A stretch of 64,000 nucleotides of DNA. Origin: Streptomyces candidus. GTDB lineage: Bacteria > Actinomycetota > Actinomycetes > Streptomycetales > Streptomycetaceae. Positions within the stretch are counted from its first letter, which is position 1; each line of letters begins with the position of its first letter. This document shows positions 59,419 through 64,000 of this stretch, piece after piece. The notes beneath the pieces are model-generated. The model made no database searches and was not told the origin of the DNA. It saw only the letters and a list, made by a program, of their open reading frames with translations. Location of the stretch: the NCBI RefSeq assembly GCF_014207445.1, contig NZ_JACHEM010000005.1, positions 1 to 64,000 of the forward strand, given 5' to 3'. A program made the position numbers and the translations under genes.

Positions 59419-60684
59419 CTACTTCTTGCAGAACGACGCGTCGAGCACCGTCAGCGCGTGCTCCGGTCCCTGCGGTGTCGGTGCCATGTTCGCCGTCAGG
59501 GCGATGGCCGTCGCGCGGCCGTCGTCCGTGACGCCGGTACGGGTGGCGTGACCCGGGATGTCGCCGCCGTGCCCCCACATGGTGCCGCCGCAGCTCAGTG
59601 GCGTGCTCGTCACCCCGAGCCCGTAACGGACCCCCTTGCCGCCCCACTCCTCGGGCACCGCGACGGTCGTCCGCAACTGCCCGACCTGCGCGGGCTTCAG
59701 CAGCTTCCCGTCCAACAGGGCCTTGAAGAACCGGTTCAGGTCACTCGGCGTGGACACGATCTGCCCGGCGGCCCAGCCCCACGAGGGGTCCAGTTCGGTG
59801 AAGTCCACCAGCGGTGCCCCCTGCTTCGGCGAGTGGTACGCCCTGGGGTGCTCGCCGCGGATGCGCTGCTCGCCCACGCCCGGGAAGTACGTGTGCCGCA
59901 GCCCGATGCGGTCGATGACGCGGTGGGCGATCTGCTCGTCCAGCGGACGCCGGGTGACCTTCTCGATCAGCAGCCCGGCGAGCACGTAGTTGGTGTTGCT
60001 GTACGACCACTTCTTTCCCGGCGCGAACAGGGCCTTGTGCTCCAGCGCCACGTCGAGGAGGGTGCGCGGCTGGACGTAGGTGTGACGGTCGTTGCCGAGC
60101 AGATCGTCGAGCATGTACTCCGTGTAGTTCGGCAGACCGCTGGTGTGGTTGAGGAGCTGACGGACCGATATCTTCCGGCCGTCGATGCCCTCGCCCCGTA
60201 CCAGCTTCGGCAGGTAGTCCTCGATGGGGGCGTCGAGGTCGACCTTCCCCTCGCCGACGAGCTGCAGGACGACGGCCGCGACGAACGTCTTGGTGTTGCT
60301 TCCGGCTCTCACCCGGCCGTCGACGGGGGCGGGCGCACCGGTCCTCAAGTCGCCCGTTCCCACAGCGTAGTTGCGGGCCCGTCCGTCCCGGCCGACAGCG
60401 GAGGCGAGGGCCGCGGGGTACTTGTCCTTCCGGACGAGATCGGTCAGTCCCTGGCGCAGGGCGACGTCCCGCTTGCCGGCGGAGGTGTTGGCGGTGGCGG
60501 CGGTGACGGAGGCCGCCGGGGCCGCGGCGGGCGTCGCGGACGCGGGCAGGACGCCTCCCGCGGCGAGGGCCGCCGCGAGTACGGCCACCGCGGCGATGCC
60601 GCGACGGCGCCCGGCCGGGGACAGGACGCGTGCGGACGTCGCGGGCTGCTGCCGGGGAGAACGCACGGCGGAACGATCGGACAT
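59419..60684 (-). CDS. Secreted serine hydrolase, beta-lactamase/D-Ala-D-Ala carboxypeptidase family
   Basis: The 421-residue secreted protein has a signal peptide (RRRGIAAVAVLAAALAAGGVLPASATPA). The catalytic SxxK is in VRAGSNTKTFVAAVVLQL, the YxN motif is in KKWSYSNTNYVLAGLL, and the third-motif equivalent is MWGHGGDIPGH (HGG). It is paralogous to the gene at 24692-25936, with the same fold, similar length and a similar Cys-containing C-terminus (DASFCKK). Likely an extracellular D-alanyl-D-alanine carboxypeptidase or esterase. GAAGGGG precedes ATG 60684. Confidence 0.83.
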   Translation of the reverse strand: MSDRSAVRSPRQQPATSARVLSPAGRRRGIAAVAVLAAALAAGGVLPASATPAAAPAASVTAATANTSAGKRDVALRQGLTDLVRKDKYPAALASAVGRDGRARNYAVGTGDLRTGAPAPVDGRVRAGSNTKTFVAAVVLQLVGEGKVDLDAPIEDYLPKLVRGEGIDGRKISVRQLLNHTSGLPNYTEYMLDDLLGNDRHTYVQPRTLLDVALEHKALFAPGKKWSYSNTNYVLAGLLIEKVTRRPLDEQIAHRVIDRIGLRHTYFPGVGEQRIRGEHPRAYHSPKQGAPLVDFTELDPSWGWAAGQIVSTPSDLNRFFKALLDGKLLKPAQVGQLRTTVAVPEEWGGKGVRYGLGVTSTPLSCGGTMWGHGGDIPGHATRTGVTDDGRATAIALTANMAPTPQGPEHALTVLDASFCKK

Positions 60685-61032
60685 GGAGAACCCCTTCTGG
60701 ACACGGGCACCGGCGCGGTGGCGGCCGGACTCGTCCAGACTCTCCGTTCAAGATCCACCAGCCCATACGGTCAGCAGGCGCATCGCACTGGGGGCCAGCC
60801 CCACCGCGCGGGGCACTCAGGTGCACCCGCGGGAGACGCGGGGGCAGTTGCTGCCGTCCCGCGAGAAGGTTCCGGCCGCCCGCGCGGTGGCCGGAATGCC
60901 GCCGGGCCGGACCCGGCTGCCCGCCCCGGGGGCCGGCTCGGCGTCAGGACGGACCCGGCCCGGCCCCGTCCGTCCGGCCCGGAGCCCTCCCGCGTCATCG
61001 GCCAGGAGGTGCAGTCCGCGACGCCCGTCCCG
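60685..61032. other. Intergenic region
   Basis: These 348 bases lie between two minus-strand genes and hold no frame that I trust. I see no strong operator or hairpin beyond GC-rich partial repeats. Confidence 0.4.
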
Positions 61033-61347
61033 TCACCAGAAGTTCTGACATGTGCAGCGGATCTCCACCGTGCCGTCCGTGGTCCACGTGTCGCCCTCGT
61101 GGCCGGAGTGGCGCTCGGTGGTCGTGTCCTGACCGGTGACGACGCGGCAGCTCACACCGTGCTGGGTCCTGCGGTGGCCGCAGCCACGGCACGTGGCGGT
61201 GGTGTGGGGCCGCCAGTCGCCGGGGCAGAAGCCCCGGCAGGCGCAGTTGCCGTCCGTACCGCCGCAGCGGCCCTCCAGATGAACCGTCCACGAGTGGCGG
61301 CATCGGCATTCGGCCACACTGTCGTCCCTCAAGTCCGCTCCCTGCAT
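61033..61347 (-). CDS. Small cysteine-rich protein
   Basis: The 104-residue product begins MQGADLRDDSVAECRCRHSW and contains 11 Cys and about 9 His, spaced as CRC, CGG, CACRGFC, CRGCGH, CR and CTC. This suggests zinc-finger- or knuckle-like metal sites: CRCRHSWTVH, CACRGFCPGDW and CRGCGHRRTQHG look like three repeats of a short Cys/His unit, and the C-terminus CTCQNFW may be a fourth. There is no signal peptide or membrane segment. I do not recognise the family. The start could also be GTG 61377. It is divergent from the GvpU-like gene. Confidence 0.55.
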   Translation of the reverse strand: MQGADLRDDSVAECRCRHSWTVHLEGRCGGTDGNCACRGFCPGDWRPHTTATCRGCGHRRTQHGVSCRVVTGQDTTTERHSGHEGDTWTTDGTVEIRCTCQNFW

Positions 61348-61423
61348 GATGGGTCCGGGGGGCGCACGTCCCCGCACCGGACCGGCCGGGGGCCGCCCGT
61401 GAAACAGCCGGTCGGCCGTTGAA

Positions 61424-61437
61424 TATAATCTGCCCCA
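61424..61437 (+). promoter_or_regulatory. TATAAT promoter placing transcription start at the GvpU-like start codon
   Basis: TATAAT at 61424-61429 is a consensus -10 hexamer, with GTGAAA about 19 bases upstream as a weak -35. The ATG lies 7 bases after the hexamer, exactly where transcription should start, and there is no ribosome binding site. This predicts a leaderless mRNA. Confidence 0.6.
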
Positions 61438-61796
61438 TGTCGAAGCCTGACGATCTGCTCGTTGACGTCGCAGCCCTGGTGGAAGCCGGGCAGAGCAACC
61501 AGATGTCCCTGACCGTGGTCACCGGTGGTGCTGTCATCACCGGTCGGCTCGCACCCGAAGCCGTGTGGAGGGCACGGGTGTCGGAAGTGCTCTCCGACTC
61601 GGACCTCCTGGGCGAGTTCTCCGCCGTCTTCAAGACACCCTCGCAGAAGGAGGGGCCGCCCACGCACCTGCACTTCCACGTCGCCCGGATCCTGCAGGGC
61701 ACGGTGGGCATCCCGGAGACCGGAGGCATGTACCGCGTGGCGATCAAGGACATCAGCGCCTGGACCGTCGGCGACTTCAGCTACTCCGACCACTGA
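61437..61796 (+). CDS. GvpU-like gas-vesicle accessory protein (orphan)
   Basis: The 119-residue soluble protein reads MSKPDDLLVDVAALVEAGQS, then MSLTVVTGGAVITGRLAPE and, near the end, HLHFHVARILQGTVGIPETG followed by YRVAIKDISAWTVGDFS. The order of a beta-strand with GGAVITG, an acidic helix, an HLHFH strand and a C-terminal 'I..V.gf.lG'-type strand resembles GvpU of gas-vesicle clusters, but the match is from memory and modest. No gvpA or other gvp gene is in the window, so a gas-vesicle role here is doubtful. It appears to be leaderless, and a perfect 16-bp hairpin follows it. Confidence 0.55.
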   Translation: MSKPDDLLVDVAALVEAGQSNQMSLTVVTGGAVITGRLAPEAVWRARVSEVLSDSDLLGEFSAVFKTPSQKEGPPTHLHFHVARILQGTVGIPETGGMYRVAIKDISAWTVGDFSYSDH

Positions 61797-62151
61797 CACG
61801 ACAACGGGGCGGGAGCGGCGACCGGGACGAGAACCCGGGGCCACGAGTGGGGGCCGGATCGGTGCGCCGATCCGGCCCCCACCGCTGTTCGGACACCTTC
61901 CCGCGGCGGCAGCGTGCGCCTCTGCGCGGCCTGTCGCGGGGACGCCCGTCGCCGAGCAGGTCCTGGTGCCCGGCACGGGCCGAAAGATGCAGGTGACATG
62001 CCATGCATAGGGCCGCCGGGGCGGGGCACACGCAGGTCGCACGACAGAGCGCACGACAGAGCACCTGCTCGTGCGGCGAGTGGGTACAAAGGTGCTTTCG
62101 CGTGGCCGGCAGGGCCGCGCGATCCGAAGAGACTTGAAGATCGGAATCGAA
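61797..62151. other. Gap between the GvpU-like gene and the small membrane protein
   Basis: Apart from the terminator at 61847-61882 I see no gene in these 355 bases. GGGTAC at 62079-62084 resembles the -10 of SigB-like stress promoters, but no good -35 GTTT is placed correctly, so this is only a weak hint. Confidence 0.4.
61847..61882 (+). terminator. Perfect 16-bp-stem hairpin after the GvpU-like gene
   Basis: GTGGGGGCCGGATCGG at 61847-61862 pairs exactly with CCGATCCGGCCCCCAC at 61867-61882 around a TGCG loop, 51 bases after the stop. Confidence 0.85.
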
Positions 62152-62307
62152 ATGATCATCCTTGGTGTCATCCTCCTCCTCATCGGCATGCTGGCCCATG
62201 TTTCGCTTCTGACCACCATCGGAGGCATCCTCGTCGTGGTCGGCGCCGTCCTGTGGATCCTCGGTGCGATGGGACGCGCCGTCGGTGGCCGCAAGCATTA
62301 CTTCTAG
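62152..62307 (+). CDS. Small two-helix membrane protein (DUF6131-like)
   Basis: The 51-residue protein is almost all membrane: MIILGVILLLIGMLAHVSLL, then a turn, then GGILVVVGAVLWILGAMG, ending in the basic RAVGGRKHYF. Short two-helix proteins of this pattern (DUF6131) are common and conserved in Streptomyces, with unknown function. ATG 62152 has only a weak GGAATCG upstream. The frame is open for 27 more codons upstream, but those residues are charged and not family-like. A large double hairpin follows. Confidence 0.75.
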   Translation: MIILGVILLLIGMLAHVSLLTTIGGILVVVGAVLWILGAMGRAVGGRKHYF

Positions 62308-62371
62308 ACCCGGCCCGAAATTCCCCTGCGAACTGCGGACGGATCCACGTAACGGATCTGCCTCCACAGCA

Positions 62372-62430
62372 CCGGCAGCGCGCCGCTCCCGGAGCCCGAA
62401 ACGGGCTCCGACCGAGCGGCGCGCTGCCGG
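62372..62430. terminator. Large bidirectional hairpin between convergent genes
   Basis: A 17-bp outer stem (62372-62388 with 62414-62430) encloses a 7-bp inner hairpin (GGAGCCC at 62391-62397 with GGGCTCC at 62403-62409). It lies between the small membrane protein stop (62307) and the aldo/keto reductase stop (62531). Confidence 0.85.
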
Positions 62431-62530
62431 TTTGCGTGCGGGGCCGGGGCACCGCACGGACCGCGTCCGTGCGGGGGACGGCTCGTGCCGTCCCCCGCGC
62501 ACGGATCGGCAGCCCCCGCGGGGGAGCCCG

Positions 62531-63364
62531 CTACAGCATTTCCAGCGGCTGCTTGCCCGTCGGCGCGGGGAACGCGGCATCCAGCGCCCTCAAGTCCTCG
62601 TCGGTGAGGCGGATGCCGAGGGCGGCGTGGTTGTCCTCCACGTGCGCCAAGCCGGAGGCCTTGGGGATGGCGATGACGTCGTCCCGGAGCAGCACCCAGG
62701 CGAGCGCCACCTGCAGCGGGGTCACCCCGTGCGCGCCCGCCACGGCGTCCAGCGCCTCGTGCCCCGCGAGCCGCCCCTGTTCCAGCGGGGAGTACGCCAT
62801 GACCGGTACGGCGCGCTCCCGGCACCACGGCAGCAGGTCGTACTCCGGGCCCCGGCGGGTGAGGTTGTAAAGGATCTGGTTCGTCTGCGGCACGGCGCCC
62901 GCGGGGAGGTCGGCCAGGTCCTCGACGTCCAGGTTGCTCACGCCCCAGGCGCCGATGCTGCCGTCGTCGACCAGTCCTTCGAGCGCCTCGACGGTCTCGG
63001 CGAGCGGAACACCGCCCCGCCAGTGCAGCAGGTACAGGTCGATGCGGTCCGTGCCGAGGCGGCGCAGGCTCGCGCGGCAGGCGTCCACGGTGCCGCGTGC
63101 GTGCGCATGGGCCGGCAGCACCTTGCTGACGAGGAACACCTCGTCGCGACGCCCACGGACGGCTTCGCCGACCAGTTCCTCGGCCGCGCCGTCGCCGTAC
63201 ATCTCGGCGGTGTCGATCAGGGTCATGCCCAGGTCCAGACCCCTGCGGAGCGAGGCGATCTCCTCGCCACGCCGCGCGCGGTCCTCGCCCATGCGCCAGG
63301 TGCCCTGACCCAGGGCGGGCACCTTCGCACCGGAAGGGAGCGTCACCGTTCTGGCCGCTGTCAT
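62531..63364 (-). CDS. Aldo/keto reductase
   Basis: The 277-residue TIM-barrel reductase has the catalytic tetrad residues in GMTLIDTAEMYGDGAAEELVGEAV (Asp, Tyr), VFLVSKVLPAH (Lys) and IDLYLLHWRG (His). The NADPH-binding tail includes VIAIPKASGLAHVEDN. It reduces aldehydes or ketones in the cytoplasm; the substrate is unknown. ATG 63364 follows AAAGGACCC. It is divergent from the GH5 cellulase gene, about 320 bases away. Confidence 0.9.
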   Translation of the reverse strand: MTAARTVTLPSGAKVPALGQGTWRMGEDRARRGEEIASLRRGLDLGMTLIDTAEMYGDGAAEELVGEAVRGRRDEVFLVSKVLPAHAHARGTVDACRASLRRLGTDRIDLYLLHWRGGVPLAETVEALEGLVDDGSIGAWGVSNLDVEDLADLPAGAVPQTNQILYNLTRRGPEYDLLPWCRERAVPVMAYSPLEQGRLAGHEALDAVAGAHGVTPLQVALAWVLLRDDVIAIPKASGLAHVEDNHAALGIRLTDEDLRALDAAFPAPTGKQPLEML

Positions 63365-63564
63365 CGTGGGTCCTTTCTCGTGTCACGCGTCGCGCCCGTA
63401 CCGGTCACCCCACCACGCCCACGGGGGCGCGCACAACCGACGGATCCCTCCGCCGCGCGCTCGTTCCGTCTGCGCCGGGACGTCTGATCTGCGGGGAGTG
63501 CGGCCCGGCGCGGAGGCGGCCCCGAGACCGCCGGGCGAGGTGAGCGACACCGTTCCGCTTAATC

Positions 63565-63617
63565 GTTAGGAAGGTTTCCCAACACTCTTGACGCCCCCTT
63601 GTGAACGGCCCTAGCTT
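63565..63617 (+). promoter_or_regulatory. Operator-like repeat and promoter of the GH5 gene
   Basis: GTTAGGAAGGTTTCCCAAC at 63565-63583 is an imperfect palindrome of the GTTAGGAAA/TTTCCTAAC kind that I recall upstream of several Streptomyces polysaccharidase genes, possibly ROK-repressor sites. It is followed by TTGACG (63588-63593) and TAGCTT (63612-63617), which make a plausible -35/-10 pair with an 18-base spacer. Confidence 0.55.
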
Positions 63618-63684
63618 TCACGCCGGGAAGCACGCCCACCCCCCACCCCTGGAGTCCGCGACGCCTCGCACGAGTCGATCTGTC

Positions 63685-64000
63685 ATGTCCATGGCTGCCG
63701 GTTCTCTCGCGGCCGGACCCGGATCCCGCGACGCGGGGGCACGGGCGATCAACGGCCCCCTGAAGGTCTGCGGCACGCAGCTCTGCGACAACAGCGGCAA
63801 GGCCGTCCAGCTCCGGGGCATGAGCACCCACGGCACCCAGTGGTTCCCCAAGTGCGTCACCGGCAAGTCGCTCGACGCCCTCGCCCACGACTGGCGTGCG
63901 GACGTCCTGCGCGTCTCCACCTACGTCCAGGACGGCGGCTACGAGGACGATCCGGCCAAATTCACCGCCCGCGCGCAGGAGTTCGTCGACATGGCCCACG
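63685..64000 (+). CDS. GH5 cellulase, N-terminal fragment
   Basis: The gene is cut by the window end after 105 codons. After a short leader the product reads GPLKVCGTQLCDNSGKAVQLRGMSTHGTQWF, then LAHDWRADVLRVSTYVQDGG. This is the opening of GH5_2-type endoglucanases, with the paired Cys and the RGMSTHG strand that begins the barrel; catalytic Glu residues lie beyond the window. ATG 63685 gives MSMAAGSLAAGPGSRDAG, which is too short and polar for a normal signal peptide. Upstream in-frame codons to GTG 63601 do not supply a better one, so the leader may be mis-called or damaged. Its promoter box differs from the LacI boxes at 16-24 kb. Confidence 0.78.
   Translation, partial: MSMAAGSLAAGPGSRDAGARAINGPLKVCGTQLCDNSGKAVQLRGMSTHGTQWFPKCVTGKSLDALAHDWRADVLRVSTYVQDGGYEDDPAKFTARAQEFVDMAH

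Noticed and set aside
61437-61796. Start of a gas-vesicle cluster
   Set aside because: Neighbouring genes show no GvpA, GvpF, GvpL or other gas-vesicle signatures.
63559-63999. 146-codon minus-strand frame at the right end
   Set aside because: It is the shadow of the GH5 gene, whose conserved N-terminal motifs are on the plus strand.

Overview
The window is high-GC (roughly 70 percent or more) actinobacterial chromosome, almost certainly Streptomyces. The evidence is codon-position GC bias with long shadow frames, many GTG starts, stop/start overlaps (ATGA, GTGA) and a complete isorenieratene (crt) cluster controlled by a LitR/LitS pair. I see no rRNA, tRNA, CRISPR array, insertion sequence or prophage. 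Functions are assigned by reading the translations against remembered families; no database search was run.

Layout. 1-15.9 kb: a cut MFS transporter, a YbaK-type deacylase, malonyl-CoA synthetase (matB), GNAT enzymes, a molybdopterin oxidoreductase, a 2'-5' RNA ligase-like protein, a secreted protein with Pro/Gly-rich repeats, a frameshifted alpha/beta hydrolase, a PaaX-type regulator, an acyl-CoA dehydrogenase behind a perfect 18-bp palindrome, and a GlxA-type AraC regulator divergent from a cupin. 15.9-24.4 kb: a LacI regulator and a set of plant-polysaccharide genes sharing TCGAAGCGCTTCGA-type boxes (GH12 endoglucanase, GH31 alpha-xylosidase of YicI type, GH5-X2-CBM46, CE7 acetyl esterase and the remains of an expansin-like gene). 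Together they read as a xyloglucan-degradation locus. 24.7-33.3 kb: a serine hydrolase, zinc alcohol dehydrogenase with divergent XRE regulator, aldehyde dehydrogenase with divergent TetR regulator and operator, and a sodium/solute symporter. 33.4-37.2 kb: an APH(6)/hydroxyurea-kinase-like phosphotransferase and rifampin phosphotransferase (rph), the latter preceded by a rifamycin-associated element.

37.4-41.2 kb: a translationally coupled run of a SpoIIE/PP2C phosphatase, a stand-alone B12-binding protein with the W-x9-EH motif of CarH-type photoreceptors, and a STAS anti-sigma antagonist, followed by a MarR regulator. I read this as a candidate B12/light-responsive partner-switching module; it is the most interesting item here. 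41.6-54 kb: DoxX, Nudix, then litR/litS, crtY-crtT-crtU on the plus strand and crtE-crtI-crtB-crtV on the minus strand, converging on a 20-bp-stem terminator. 54.2-59.1 kb: a YtrA-type GntR/membrane-protein pair with two operators, an F420-dependent oxidoreductase, and a cis-prenyltransferase translationally coupled to an MpaB-type oxygenase carrying EF-hands. 59.4-64 kb: a second serine hydrolase, a Cys-rich small protein, a GvpU-like orphan, a small membrane protein, an aldo/keto reductase and the start of a GH5 cellulase cut by the window end.

Two genes (alpha/beta hydrolase near 9852 and expansin-like gene near 18423) are broken by single-base changes in G runs, so either assembly error or real decay must be considered for both.
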